Counted from the first letter of the stretch, positions 47,282-56,766 are shown. The stretch is DNA of 64,000 nt from Litorimonas cladophorae (GCF_014652455.1 NZ_BMYV01000001.1:682001-746000); one strand, 5' to 3'. The notes: generated by a model not told the origin, from the letters alone. A program made the numbers and translations.

Positions 47282-48223
47282 TTAGAACGCCGTGCGAAAT
47301 GCTTTTAAGAACCTGTCCAACTCACTGTCTGGAAGATGATTAATACCGGCTGCAGCTGAACGGCCACCCCCAGTCTCAAATTGTAGAGCCAAGCTGTCAG
47401 CACCAGAACGGCGCGCCAGTGGTGCGCGGATGGAAACAAGATAGCCTCCCTCTTGCGCAGTTAGGATCGCATGCGCGCGATCAGGGTATTCTTGCGCGAG
47501 CTGATTTCCAAACATACCTGAAACGCGACGCGAGGCGGCAGCGTCAGGCAAGACCCGGACTTCACCATAATCTTCCGAAACTAGAACTTTCGACTTATCT
47601 GCAAATAAAAAGTCATCATAATATCCGTCAGTTAGCTTTTGAACGACTTCAGGTTTGGATGACAAAAAGGCCATAGGCGTCGGAAACCCGGCCATCTCAC
47701 GATAAAGGTCGGCAGGATGAAAGTGAAGGTCAGCTTCCGACCCGCCATAACCATTATAATTCACCATTTCGCCCAATTCACGAAGGTTTGACAAAGGCAG
47801 ATCACGACCTTCGGCCAAACGCTCTGCCATACGGGGGAAATTATCACCATAGCATCCAGCAATGGCCCAAGCCCGATAGGCACCCTTGAGGAATTGATCA
47901 ACGAGGACGGCTGTGCAAACCTCACTCGACGTATTTATGTGAGCGTCTAAATCAGGGTGCTCAATACCGTTCCCCGCGTTGTGATGATCGAAATATTGAA
48001 CCGAAGCCCCATCGTTCAGAATACGCCGCAGCTCAGGTTCATTTGAGCGCATAGAGATATCTAAAACCGTTACACGGTCCCCATCTATTGCGGGAACACG
48101 ATCAAGCAATTTGATATCACGCTTTCGTCCAGTTACGAGTTTGGACTCACGGGGGTCGCTCAGTCGCAGCTGAACGAGAGATAGAATTCCGTCGGCGTCT
48201 CCGTTGAAGACATCATAATCCAC
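47282..48223 (-). CDS. DHH family phosphoesterase in the cys operon; candidate PAP phosphatase
   Basis: 313 residues. NGDADGILSLVQL, VTVLDISMR and FDHHN (DHH 79-81) form the metal-binding core, and GGGRSAAAG (about 285) is the DHHA1 motif with Arg in place of the usual His. GTG 48223 lies 2 nt after the cysNC stop, so it is very probably cotranscribed and coupled. Sulfate activation yields adenosine 3',5'-bisphosphate (PAP), which must be hydrolysed. DHH/NrnA-like enzymes are known to do this in other bacteria, so this could take the place of CysQ. The role is inferred from context; NanoRNase activity is an alternative. Confidence 0.75.
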   Translation of the reverse strand: MDYDVFNGDADGILSLVQLRLSDPRESKLVTGRKRDIKLLDRVPAIDGDRVTVLDISMRSNEPELRRILNDGASVQYFDHHNAGNGIEHPDLDAHINTSSEVCTAVLVDQFLKGAYRAWAIAGCYGDNFPRMAERLAEGRDLPLSNLRELGEMVNYNGYGGSEADLHFHPADLYREMAGFPTPMAFLSSKPEVVQKLTDGYYDDFLFADKSKVLVSEDYGEVRVLPDAAASRRVSGMFGNQLAQEYPDRAHAILTAQEGGYLVSIRAPLARRSGADSLALQFETGGGRSAAAGINHLPDSELDRFLKAFRTAF

Positions 48224-48225
48224 AA

Positions 48226-50139
48226 TTAAGACCCGCCAACGTTAAAGAAGCCACGGTCCGACAGATACTCAATCACCATGTCGGCGGCTTCCTCAGCACT
48301 CATCTTGACGGTATCTACAACAATTTCTGGGTCGACTGGCGGTTCATATTCGGAATCAATGCCTGTGAAATTCTTGATTTCGCCAGCACGGGCGCGGGCA
48401 TATAGGCCTTTTACGTCGCGGGCTTCAGCGACGGCCAGCGGCGTATCGACATGAATTTCAATGAATTCCCCAACCTCCAATAACTCGCGAGCCATCTGCC
48501 GTTCTGCGCGATAAGGCGAAATAAAACTCGCCATGGTGATCAAACCTGCATCTACCATCAATTTTGCGACTTCACCTATCCGACGAATATTTTCAATGCG
48601 GTCGGCCTTGGAGAAGTTTAGATCACGGTTCAATCCATGACGAACATTGTCTCCGTCCAGCGTATAAGCATGACGCCCCATGTCCATGAGGCGTTTGTCG
48701 ACAAGGTTAGCAATTGTCGATTTCCCTGAACCAGATAGTCCCGTGAACCACAACAGAGCGGGCTTTTGGCCTTTTTGATCTGATCGGGCGGATTTATTTA
48801 CATCTTGATCCTGCCACACAACATTTTTCGCACGTCGCAAAGAGAAATCGAGCATTCCCGCACCGATCGTCTCGTGAGTTTGCCGGTCAATGAGAATGAA
48901 TGCTCCGGTAGCGCGGTTATCCGCGTAGGAGTCAAAAGCGATCGGCGCGCTCAGACTCAATGTGACAGTGCCGATTTCGTTCAAATCTAACGTATTCGCC
49001 GACACTTCAGAAAAATTATTGATATCAACGCGATGCTTTAACTTACTGACCCTTGCAGGCACGGTCTTATTCGTCGTTTTTAATAGATACTCACGACCGG
49101 GATAGAGCTTTTGCTCAGACATCCAGATGACATGAGCCTGAAACTGATCGGCTTGTTCAGCTGGCGCGTCAGTTTTGCAAATGACGTCACCGCGCGAAAT
49201 GTCGATTTCATCCGTGAGGGTCAAGGTGATCGCCATATCTTGGCGAGCTAACTCACGGTTTCCGTCAAAGGTCACGATTTCCTTGACGCTGGAGCGCTTT
49301 CCTGAGGGGCTTACAATTACGTCGTCACCAACCGCAATCTTCCCAGATGCGATGGTTCCACTAAAACCCCGAAAATCAAGGTTCGGTCGATTGACCCATT
49401 GTACAGGCAGACGGAACGGCGCGTCCAACGACGCGGTTTCTACATCCACTGACTCTAGATAACTTAACAAAGTCGGGCCGTTATACCAATTCGTGTTCAA
49501 AGATGGCGTGATCACGTTATCACCGTCCAAAGCTGACATGGGAATACAGGTGATTTCGTCAAAGCCTAAATCGGCAGCGAACTCCCTAAAACTCGCATCA
49601 ATATCATTGAAAGTGCGTTGATCAAAATCAAGTAAATCCATTTTATTGACGGCCACAACAACATGACGAATGCCGAGCAATGACGCGATAAAGGAATGTC
49701 GACGCGTCTGTTCCTGAACGCCATAGCGCGCATCAATCAGAAGAACTGCGACATCCGCTGTCGAGGCCCCCGTCGCCATATTTCGTGTGTACTGCACATG
49801 TCCCGGCGTGTCCGCGACAATAAACTTGCGCTTGTCCGTTGAGAAAAAACGATAAGCTACATCGATCGTGATGCCCTGCTCTCGTTCTGCTGCGAGCCCG
49901 TCTACGAGAAGCGCTAAATCAATTTTATCGCCTTGCGTGCCTGACTTTTTACTATCTTTCTCAATGGTTGCGAGTTGATCCTCATAGATGAGTTTTGAGT
50001 CATACAGCAGTCGACCGATCAGCGTCGATTTGCCGTCATCAACACTGCCGCAAGTGATGAAACGTAAATAAGATTTGTTCTCTTGCGCGCGTAAATAAGC
50101 GTGGATATCGCTGGCGATAAGTTCATCGTGGTGGGCCAT
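48226..50139 (-). CDS. cysNC: Bifunctional CysN/CysC: sulfate adenylyltransferase GTPase subunit and APS kinase
   Basis: 637 residues. Residues 25-440 are CysN, an elongation-factor-like GTPase that drives ATP sulfurylase: P-loop [35 protein letters not shown] and NKMDL. Residues 460-637 are CysC, APS kinase, with P-loop GLSGSGKST (about 467-475) and [17 protein letters not shown]. Together with CysD the protein makes PAPS from sulfate and ATP. It overlaps the cysD stop by one base region (ATG at 50139) and is followed at 2 nt by the DHH gene. The fusion itself is common in Proteobacteria. Confidence 0.96.
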   Translation of the reverse strand: MAHHDELIASDIHAYLRAQENKSYLRFITCGSVDDGKSTLIGRLLYDSKLIYEDQLATIEKDSKKSGTQGDKIDLALLVDGLAAEREQGITIDVAYRFFSTDKRKFIVADTPGHVQYTRNMATGASTADVAVLLIDARYGVQEQTRRHSFIASLLGIRHVVVAVNKMDLLDFDQRTFNDIDASFREFAADLGFDEITCIPMSALDGDNVITPSLNTNWYNGPTLLSYLESVDVETASLDAPFRLPVQWVNRPNLDFRGFSGTIASGKIAVGDDVIVSPSGKRSSVKEIVTFDGNRELARQDMAITLTLTDEIDISRGDVICKTDAPAEQADQFQAHVIWMSEQKLYPGREYLLKTTNKTVPARVSKLKHRVDINNFSEVSANTLDLNEIGTVTLSLSAPIAFDSYADNRATGAFILIDRQTHETIGAGMLDFSLRRAKNVVWQDQDVNKSARSDQKGQKPALLWFTGLSGSGKSTIANLVDKRLMDMGRHAYTLDGDNVRHGLNRDLNFSKADRIENIRRIGEVAKLMVDAGLITMASFISPYRAERQMARELLEVGEFIEIHVDTPLAVAEARDVKGLYARARAGEIKNFTGIDSEYEPPVDPEIVVDTVKMSAEEAADMVIEYLSDRGFFNVGGS

Positions 50140-51245
50140 TAGAAATACCCTTCCTGCTTTTTCTGCTCCATCGAAGCACCTGCGTCCGAGTCAATTACGC
50201 GGCCTTGACGCTCGCTGGTTGTCGTAAGCAACATTTCTTGGATAACATCTGGCAATGTGACCGCTTCACTCTCAACAGCGCCCGTCAGCGGGTAGCAGCC
50301 TAACGTGCGGAACCTGACCATTTTCTCTTCAATGATCTCATCTGGTCCAATCGGCATACGATCATCATCGACCATGAAATATACCCCATCCTTTTTTACA
50401 ACAGGGCGTTTTTTCGACAGATACAGATCTGGGATTTCGATCTTTTCACGCTCAATATACTGCCAGATATCCAACTCGGTCCAATTTGAGATTGGGAAGA
50501 CACGCATGCTTTCACCGTTGTGAACGCGCGTGTTGTAAATATTCCAAAGCTCTGGGCGTTGGTTCTTGGCATCCCAGCGGTGATTTTCCGAACGAAATGA
50601 AAAAATACGTTCTTTAGCGCGAGACTTTTCTTCGTCGCGGCGCGCGCCGCCAAAGGCCGCATCAAACTTATATTTATCCAGCGCTTGCTTGAGGCCCTGT
50701 GTTTTCATGACATCGGTATGCACAGCAGACCCATGCGTGAACGGCCCCATGCCCTGGTCTACGCCATCTTGATTGATGTGGACAATCAACTCCATACCAG
50801 CTTCCTTGGCACGCCGATCGCGAAATTCGATCATTTCCTTGAACTTCCAAGTCGTATCGACATGCATGAGTGGAAAAGGAGGTGGCGCGGGATAAAAGGC
50901 CTTCTGTGCCAAATGCAGCATAACTGAACTGTCTTTACCTACAGAGTAAAGCATGACGGGATTTTCGCACTGACTGGCAACCTCACGCATGATGTGAATA
51001 CTTTCAGCTTCCAACCGATCCAGATGCGTCATCCGCAAAGCGTCTCGACCGTCCGCGTGTGCTTCAAGCTCGGCCAATTTATTCATTGCCGCGTCCAGCG
51101 TTTTAATGGTCATTTGCCCACCTTCGCGCAGGCGAGCGACGCCTTTGCCATCATTGAAAAGTTTACGAGACAACGTGGATACTGACTGGCCTGAGCGATC
51201 AGACAGTGCATCGACACGGCTTAGGAATGTTTCAATTAGACTCAT
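50139..51245 (-). CDS. cysD: Sulfate adenylyltransferase small subunit CysD with an N-terminal helix-turn-helix domain
   Basis: 368 residues in one frame. Residues 72-368 are standard Cys[19 protein letters not shown], the PP-loop [16 protein letters not shown] and [16 protein letters not shown]. Residues 1 to about 65 are extra. [37 protein letters not shown] and [16 protein letters not shown] form four helices like the small phage-repressor-type regulators of alphaproteobacteria, with GKGVARLR as probable recognition helix. Two palindromes bracket the promoter, so the protein may repress its own operon. An internal ATG (51032) could produce free CysD. Without the fusion the usual size is about 300 residues. 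Confidence 0.9.
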   Translation of the reverse strand: MSLIETFLSRVDALSDRSGQSVSTLSRKLFNDGKGVARLREGGQMTIKTLDAAMNKLAELEAHADGRDALRMTHLDRLEAESIHIMREVASQCENPVMLYSVGKDSSVMLHLAQKAFYPAPPPFPLMHVDTTWKFKEMIEFRDRRAKEAGMELIVHINQDGVDQGMGPFTHGSAVHTDVMKTQGLKQALDKYKFDAAFGGARRDEEKSRAKERIFSFRSENHRWDAKNQRPELWNIYNTRVHNGESMRVFPISNWTELDIWQYIEREKIEIPDLYLSKKRPVVKKDGVYFMVDDDRMPIGPDEIIEEKMVRFRTLGCYPLTGAVESEAVTLPDVIQEMLLTTTSERQGRVIDSDAGASMEQKKQEGYF

Positions 51246-51264
51246 AACGGGCTCGCTTGACGAT

Positions 51265-51280
51265 GTGGGACCAATCCCAC
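51265..51280. promoter_or_regulatory. Palindromic operator candidate, downstream site at the cysD transcription start
   Basis: GTGGGA-CCAA-TCCCAC, a perfect 6-bp inverted repeat with 4-bp spacer. It begins 7 bp after the -10 box, at about +1 to +16 of the predicted transcript, where a bound protein would block initiation. Its half-sites equal those of the site at 51322-51339. Confidence 0.65.
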
Positions 51281-51287
51281 GAACCTT

Positions 51288-51316
51288 TAGATAGGCAAGA
51301 TAAACACAAACGTCAA
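51288..51316 (-). promoter_or_regulatory. cysD: Predicted sigma-70 promoter of cysD-cysNC-DHH
   Basis: TTGACG (51311-51316) and TATCTA (51288-51293) on the minus strand are separated by exactly 17 bp. The transcript would start near 51281 with a leader of about 36 nt. It sits between two identical-half-site palindromes. Confidence 0.7.
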
Positions 51317-51321
51317 TTCAA

Positions 51322-51339
51322 AGTGGGATATATCCCACT
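51322..51339. promoter_or_regulatory. Palindromic operator candidate, upstream site of the cysD promoter
   Basis: AGTGGGATATATCCCACT, a perfect 18-bp palindrome, ending 5 bp upstream of the -35 box. Its centre is 58 bp from the centre of the other site, about 5.5 helical turns. Spacer differs (TATA instead of CCAA), so the conserved parts are GTGGGA and TCCCAC. Confidence 0.65.
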
Positions 51340-51351
51340 CACTAAAAAGTG

Positions 51352-51379
51352 TTGCGCCTTTCGCAGGCTTTGATATGGC
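51352..51379 (+). promoter_or_regulatory. Possible promoter of tRNA-Leu
   Basis: TTGCGC (51352-51357) and TATGGC (51374-51379) with 16-bp spacing, ending 12 bp before the tRNA 5' end. It is divergent from the cysD promoter. Weak match. Confidence 0.35.
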
Positions 51380-51391
51380 GTGTTTTCCGCT

Positions 51392-51478
51392 GCGGCCGTG
51401 GTGGAATTGGTAGACACGCAAGACTTAAAATCTTGTTCCAGTAATGGAGTGCGGGTTCGATTCCCGCCGGCCGCACCA
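51392..51478 (+). tRNA. tRNA-Leu (anticodon TAA)
   Basis: GCGGCCG/CGGCCGC acceptor stem, anticodon stem CAAGA/TCTTG around CTTAAAA (anticodon TAA), a long variable arm (GTTCCAGTAATGGAGT) typical of leucine tRNAs, T arm GGGTTCGATTCCC and an encoded ACCA end. Confidence 0.96.
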
Positions 51479-51577
51479 TCCCCTTACTCATCCCCGACAG
51501 TGCCAGTACTTATCGCCTCCGTAGAGTTCCTGAGGGCAAAAGCGATATAGTCTTGTCAATCATCGTATTAAGGCAGT

Positions 51578-52312
51578 TCAGAGAAGCGATTTCACCAGCG
51601 CCTCAAGCTGCAGACGAACGCGCTCAAGCTGGGCCTTGTCCCTCCCGCGCGCGACGAAGTTGATTCCTCGGAGGTCGTCATTAAACCAAGGATAGCTCCC
51701 GATTGAGACGCCAGGGTTCTGCCGCTCAACCTCAGCCAACCCCTCGGCCGCGTCGCCCTCGCCTATATTTGAGGTGCTTATCGTGATTTGGTAGACCTTC
51801 GCCCCGCCTTCGATACGGTGTGTAATATCAGCCAACATTCCGCGCATGATTTGCGGAACACCCGCGAGCGTGAAAACATTGCGGGTTTGAAATCCTGGCG
51901 CTTGGCTAACTGGATTGTCGATGAGTGAGGCCCCATCGGGAATGCGAGCCATTCGCCGCCGTGGCGCGTTCAACTCTTCCTCTGCGTAACGCTGACGCAA
52001 CATATCCAACGCATCTTCTCGCTCTGATATGCCCAAGTCAAAAGCAGCCGCGATACAATCTGCGGTTATATCGTCATGGGTCGGACCGATGCCGCCCGTC
52101 GTGAACACATAGTCAAACGCATCCGAAAAAGCGCGAACGCTGTCACGAATCGTCTCAGCGTTGTCTGCCAGAATACGCGCTTCACCCACTTGAACACCCA
52201 AAGGGGCAAGGAATTTAGCGATTTCCGCCAAATTTGTATCTTGGGTGCGGCCTGAAAGAAGCTCATCGCCAATTAAGAGTACGCCTGCGGTGACGGTTTT
52301 AAAATTTGTCAT
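51578..52312 (-). CDS. MoCF-biosynthesis domain protein (CinA N-terminal-like)
   Basis: About 244 residues. VLLIGDELLSGRTQDTN, VFTTGGIGPTHDDITADCIA and VFTLAGVPQIMRGML match the molybdopterin-binding MoCF domain of the competence/damage-inducible protein A family. The C-terminal nicotinamide-nucleotide amidase (PncC) part is absent. Members act on ADP-ribose or related compounds. ATG 52312 begins the domain; the frame is open to 52438, which would overlap the divergent map gene. Confidence 0.88.
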   Translation of the reverse strand: MTNFKTVTAGVLLIGDELLSGRTQDTNLAEIAKFLAPLGVQVGEARILADNAETIRDSVRAFSDAFDYVFTTGGIGPTHDDITADCIAAAFDLGISEREDALDMLRQRYAEEELNAPRRRMARIPDGASLIDNPVSQAPGFQTRNVFTLAGVPQIMRGMLADITHRIEGGAKVYQITISTSNIGEGDAAEGLAEVERQNPGVSIGSYPWFNDDLRGINFVARGRDKAQLERVRLQLEALVKSLL

Positions 52313-52378
52313 GACTGCGCCGTTACAACTCTGCATTTCTGGTGGCAACAAGTCAAAGAGCCCCCTATATCGCATATT

Positions 52379-53200
52379 ATGAATTATATAGATGCAGCAG
52401 ACGCCCCCGACCTTCGCGATGGGGCGATTAAAATCCACACCCCTGAAGATTTCGCAGGCATGCGTAAGGCTGGGCAGCTATCCGCACGATGCCTCGACAT
52501 GCTCGTTCCCATGGTTAAGCCAGGTGTGACGACAGGTGAGTTGGACCGCGCTTCAATGGAATTTATTCTCGACCATGGCGGCGTTCCCGCATGTTTAGGG
52601 TATCGAGGCTATCAACATACCGTCTGCACGTCAGTTAATCACGTCGTTTGCCACGGTATTCCAAATGATAAGCCGCTTAAAGACGGTGATATTGTCAACA
52701 TTGATGTGACAGCGATTGTCGATGGTTGGCATGGCGACACGTCTCGCATGTATCCCGTGGGCGAAGTTAATCGACGCGCCGAACGGCTAACACAAATAAC
52801 CTATGATTCGCTCATGTTGGGTATTGCGGCCGTCAAACCAGGCGCGACCACCGGCGACATTGGTCATGCTATTCAGAAATTTGCTGAAGCCGAGCGCTGT
52901 TCGGTCGTGACAGATTTCTGTGGCCATGGTTTAGGCAAGCTGTTCCATGACAGCCCCAATATCCTGCATTACGGCCGCCCTGGCGAAGGAGAAGTCTTGC
53001 GTGAAGGCATGTTCTTTACGATAGAACCCATGATCAACTTAGGACGCCCCGACGTTAAAATTCTTTCGGACGGCTGGACTGCGGTCACGCGGGATCGAAA
53101 ATTAACCGCGCAATTCGAACACTCGATTGGTGTTACGGCCACTGGCTGTGAGATTTTCACAGGCTCACCGGCTGGATTGCACCGCCCGCCTTATCTCTGA
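52379..53200 (+). CDS. map: Methionine aminopeptidase, type I
   Basis: 273 residues. Map removes the initiator methionine. Five metal ligands are seen: VNIDVTAIVDGWHGDTSRM (two Asp), CGHGLGKLFHD (His), FTIEPMINLG (Glu) and TAQFEHSIGVT (Glu). A 20-residue N-terminal extension precedes the IHTPEDFAGMRKAGQLSA start of the catalytic domain. It is divergent from the MoCF gene. Confidence 0.96.
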   Translation: MNYIDAADAPDLRDGAIKIHTPEDFAGMRKAGQLSARCLDMLVPMVKPGVTTGELDRASMEFILDHGGVPACLGYRGYQHTVCTSVNHVVCHGIPNDKPLKDGDIVNIDVTAIVDGWHGDTSRMYPVGEVNRRAERLTQITYDSLMLGIAAVKPGATTGDIGHAIQKFAEAERCSVVTDFCGHGLGKLFHDSPNILHYGRPGEGEVLREGMFFTIEPMINLGRPDVKILSDGWTAVTRDRKLTAQFEHSIGVTATGCEIFTGSPAGLHRPPYL

Positions 53201-53885
53201 GGCGCCCAAACCCAAACCGCATTATGCGGACCATCGTGACCGCTTGCGCGCGCGGTTTCGCGATGCAGGGCCATCTGCGCTGCAAGAATATGAGTTGTTA
53301 GAACTGTTTCTCTTCAACTCCATCCCTCGAAGAGATGTCAAACCGATCGCAAAAGACTTACTCTCCCGATTTGGGAATTTGGGCGAGGTGTGTGGCGCCC
53401 CGCTTCATCGCTTGACCGAGGTTAAAGGCATTGGCGAGAAAACTGCGCTAGATTTGAAACTCCTACACTCAATTGGCGCCCACATGGGCCGCGAACGAAT
53501 CATTGGCCGTCCTATTCTCTCAAGCTGGTCCGCCCTCCTCGATTATTGTCGGACAGCCATGCAATACGAAGCTGTGGAGCAGTTTCGCGTTTTGTTTGTG
53601 GATAATAAAAATCGCCTGATCGCCGACGAGGTTCTTGGCAGAGGCACGATTGACCGCGCCCCCGTTTACCCGCGAGAAATCGTGAAACGCGCCCTCGCAC
53701 TAGAAGCGAGCGCTATAATACTGACTCATAATCATCCCAGCGGGGACACAACTCCAAGCAAAGCCGATATCGACATGACTTTTACCGTCACAGAGGTTTG
53801 CAATGCCGTTGGGATATCTGTGCACGACCATCTCATTATTGGTCGGGAGAAAATAGCAAGTTTCAAAATGTTAGGCCTTATGTGA
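53127..53885 (+). CDS. radC: RadC family (JAMM) protein
   Basis: Up to 252 residues. A helix-hairpin-helix region (LTEVKGIGEKTALDLK) is followed by the JAMM zinc motif: THNHPSGDTTPSKADID, with glutamate in DEVLGRGTID. Despite the name, a role in DNA repair is not established for the family. The 5' end overlaps map by up to 74 nt and no ATG is in a sensible place, so the start is uncertain: TTG 53127 or GTG 53148. Confidence 0.88.
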   Translation: MVLRPLAVRFSQAHRLDCTARLISEAPKPKPHYADHRDRLRARFRDAGPSALQEYELLELFLFNSIPRRDVKPIAKDLLSRFGNLGEVCGAPLHRLTEVKGIGEKTALDLKLLHSIGAHMGRERIIGRPILSSWSALLDYCRTAMQYEAVEQFRVLFVDNKNRLIADEVLGRGTIDRAPVYPREIVKRALALEASAIILTHNHPSGDTTPSKADIDMTFTVTEVCNAVGISVHDHLIIGREKIASFKMLGLM

Positions 53886-53940
53886 CTTGACCCCTCGTTG
53901 CTTTGCCTTTCTTGTAAAAGAAAACGAGACGGGAAATTCA

Positions 53941-55275
53941 ATGAAAGACGCACCGGTAATGAGCGAGAGCAAACGCTATCGCACACTTGTCCTTTGGCTC
54001 CTTACACTCATGTATGTCATGAGTTTCATCGACCGACAAATTATTGGGATCTTATCGCCATTTATAAAGGCGGAAATGGGCTTCACCGACGCGCAACTCG
54101 GCTGGCTAAAAGGCCTGGCGTTTGCGTTGCTCTATTCAATAGTTGGTATTCCAATCGCATGGTTGGCCGATCGCTATAGCCGTAAAAAAATCGTAACGAT
54201 TTCTTTGATTGCTTGGAGCGCCTTCACGGCGCTCACGGGTACGGCGAATAGTTTCCTACACATGTTCCTCGCGCGTGTTGGCGTCGGAATTGGCGAAGCT
54301 GGCGGCTCACCTCCGGCCCATTCCATGATATCGGATTTGTATCCGAAAGAACAACGAGCTTCGGCGCTCGGGGTTTACTCTCTCGGCATTCCGATTGGAA
54401 TTGGCTTTTCATATCTCTTAGCGGGCGCGCTCGTCGAATCACTTGGCTGGCGCGGAACATTATTGTTCTTGGGTATCGCAGGCATCGCGCTGGCAATCGT
54501 TTTGGCACTTGTCATAAAAGAGCCCAAACGCGGGCAGCTGGACGGCCATGACATCCAGCTCAAGTCTGTAGGCATTGGCGAATCCATTTCCACCCTTGCC
54601 AAGATCCCAAGCTGGTGGGCCATGTGTATGGGCATCGCGTGGGTCAGTTTCGGCGGATACGCAGTTTCCGCTTGGGGCATTGATTACGTCATGCGGTTTA
54701 AACCAGAATACATGCCCAACCCCGACAACAATAACTTCGAATGGCTAATGTTTTGGTTCGGCATGATTCATTTATTTGGTTATGGTGCCGGTACGTATTT
54801 TGGCGCTGTGATTACAGAGAAGCTCGCGAAGAAAAACATTAGCTTTTACGGGATTATGCCTGGAGCCGTGCTGTTCATTGGGGTTCCAGCCTTGATTGGG
54901 GCGTTTTGGGTTCAAAATATCCATCTGCACTTGTTGCTCGTGACCATATATCTGCTCTCAGCTGGCGTTTATCTTGGACCGAGCTTCGCTGCGGCCCAAA
55001 CATTGGCACCGATCAATATGCGGGCGATGTCGACTGCTCTATTTTTTCTGATTCTCAACATTATCGCACTGGGTGGCGGACCAACTTATGTAGGTTGGAT
55101 GAGCACCTTCTTGACCGAGGCTCATGGAGAGACGCATGCCCTACGCTTGGCGATATCGTCTTTGGTCGTCCCCTACGTCATTTCAATAATTGCGTTTTTT
55201 TTGGCGGCTAAGACATTGCCAAAGGACTGGGCAGAGGCCGAATCCAGAAACAAAATAATGGCAAACCAAGAGTAG
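53941..55275 (+). CDS. MFS transporter, spinster-like
   Basis: About 444 residues with twelve hydrophobic helices. MYVMSFIDRQIIGILSPFIKA in TM1, the loop WLADRYSRKKI between TM2 and TM3, and EAGGSPPAHSMISDLYP resemble the spinster/Spns branch of the major facilitator superfamily. ATG 53941 is preceded by GGGA; ATG 53959 is an alternative, and the frame is open from a TTG at 53887. Substrate is unknown; lipids or aromatic acids are possible. Confidence 0.82.
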   Translation: MKDAPVMSESKRYRTLVLWLLTLMYVMSFIDRQIIGILSPFIKAEMGFTDAQLGWLKGLAFALLYSIVGIPIAWLADRYSRKKIVTISLIAWSAFTALTGTANSFLHMFLARVGVGIGEAGGSPPAHSMISDLYPKEQRASALGVYSLGIPIGIGFSYLLAGALVESLGWRGTLLFLGIAGIALAIVLALVIKEPKRGQLDGHDIQLKSVGIGESISTLAKIPSWWAMCMGIAWVSFGGYAVSAWGIDYVMRFKPEYMPNPDNNNFEWLMFWFGMIHLFGYGAGTYFGAVITEKLAKKNISFYGIMPGAVLFIGVPALIGAFWVQNIHLHLLLVTIYLLSAGVYLGPSFAAAQTLAPINMRAMSTALFFLILNIIALGGGPTYVGWMSTFLTEAHGETHALRLAISSLVVPYVISIIAFFLAAKTLPKDWAEAESRNKIMANQE

Positions 55276-55334
55276 ACTTGACCTGCCGCGCCGCCTGATG
55301 TCCAAGGCGGCGCGCATATATAGGTGAGTCTGAA

Positions 55335-56666
55335 ATGATTGAACGTTACGCCCGCCCCGAAATGACGGCCATCTGGTCGGCGGCTTCTAAGTACAGAATT
55401 TGGTTTGAAATTGAGGCTCACGGCTGCGATGCTTTGGCCGAAATCGGGGTGATCCCAAAGTCAGCGGCGAAAAACATCTGGGAACGGGGCGGTTCAGCGG
55501 AATTTGACGTTGCAAAAATTGACGAGATCGAACGCGAAGTTAAGCATGATGTGATCGCGTTTCTCACCCATCTCGCAAGTTTCATTGGTGATGACGCCCG
55601 CTTCGTTCATCAGGGTTTCACGTCTTCAGATATTCTAGACACCACATTATCGGTTCAGCTAGCACGGGCAACCGACCTACTCCTCGTAGGAATGGACCGC
55701 GTTCTCACTGCCCTCGAAACACGCGCGCAGGAACACAAACACACAATTACAATCGGGCGCAGCCACGGCATTCATGCTGAGCCGACAACATTTGGGGTCA
55801 AGCTCGCGCGGTTCCACGCCGAAATGGCTCGCGGACGCAAACGCTTGGTAGCAGCTCGTGAAGAGATCGCGGTATGCGCCATCTCTGGAGCAATCGGAAC
55901 ATTCGCCAATATTGACCCAATCGTAGAGTCCCATGTCGCCGATAAGATGGGATTAGGCATTGAGCCCGTATCCTCACAAATCATCCCGCGGGATCGTCAC
56001 GCTGCCTATTTTGCGACACTCGGAGTCATAGCGTCATCGATTGAAAATATTGCAACAGAAATCCGCCACATGCAGCGCACCGAAGTCTTGGAGGCCGAAG
56101 AGTTCTTCTCCAAAGGTCAAAAAGGCAGCTCGGCGATGCCCCATAAGCGTAATCCAGTTCTAACAGAAAACCTGACAGGTCTCGCGCGTCTGGTGCGTAT
56201 GGCAGTCGTTCCAGCGATGGAAAACGTTACGCTTTGGCATGAACGTGATATCTCCCACAGCTCGGTAGAACGCGGAATTGGCCCAGACAGCACGGTTCAT
56301 CTCGATTTTGCGCTGCACCGTTTGGCAGGGGTAATTGAGAATTTGGTGGTCTATCCCGACAAGATGAAAGCCAATATGGATCGCCTTGGCGGACTGCATA
56401 ACTCGCAACGTTTTCTTCTTGCCTTAACTCAAGCCGGTGAACAGCGTGAAAGCGCCTATCGTTTGGTCCAACGCAACGCGATGCAGGTCTGGGAGCTTTT
56501 TCGGACAAAGGGTGATGCCGGCGATGGCGCGTTCCTTGAACTGCTACTTAAAGACAAAGATGTTCGCGCTTTGCTCTCTGAAAAAGAGATACGGGACATG
56601 TTTGACGATGGATACCATCTGAAACACGTCGACACGATATTTGCTCGGGTCTTCGGAACCGCCTAA
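55335..56666 (+). CDS. purB: Adenylosuccinate lyase
   Basis: PurB acts twice in purine synthesis, cleaving SAICAR and adenylosuccinate. The signature GSSAMPHKRNPV is intact, with the general-base histidine in GRSHGIHAEPTTFG and EEFFSKGQKG before it. 443 residues, typical of the shorter form. It sits apart from the purCSQL cluster, 2 kb away on the same strand, and ends with a clear terminator. Confidence 0.97.
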   Translation: MIERYARPEMTAIWSAASKYRIWFEIEAHGCDALAEIGVIPKSAAKNIWERGGSAEFDVAKIDEIEREVKHDVIAFLTHLASFIGDDARFVHQGFTSSDILDTTLSVQLARATDLLLVGMDRVLTALETRAQEHKHTITIGRSHGIHAEPTTFGVKLARFHAEMARGRKRLVAAREEIAVCAISGAIGTFANIDPIVESHVADKMGLGIEPVSSQIIPRDRHAAYFATLGVIASSIENIATEIRHMQRTEVLEAEEFFSKGQKGSSAMPHKRNPVLTENLTGLARLVRMAVVPAMENVTLWHERDISHSSVERGIGPDSTVHLDFALHRLAGVIENLVVYPDKMKANMDRLGGLHNSQRFLLALTQAGEQRESAYRLVQRNAMQVWELFRTKGDAGDGAFLELLLKDKDVRALLSEKEIRDMFDDGYHLKHVDTIFARVFGTA

Positions 56667-56741
56667 ATCGGTTAAATTCCGTTAGGAAGCCTGACTTTCC
56701 AGTAAGGCTTCAGCAATAAAGCCCTTAATTTCAGTTTAAAG

Positions 56742-56766
56742 AGGCACCCCTTGAGGGTGCCTTTTG
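56742..56766 (+). terminator. Rho-independent terminator after purB
   Basis: AGGCACCC and GGGTGCCT form an 8-bp stem with a 5-base loop (CTTGA), followed by TTTTG and further T-rich sequence. It lies about 75 bp after the purB stop. Confidence 0.8.
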
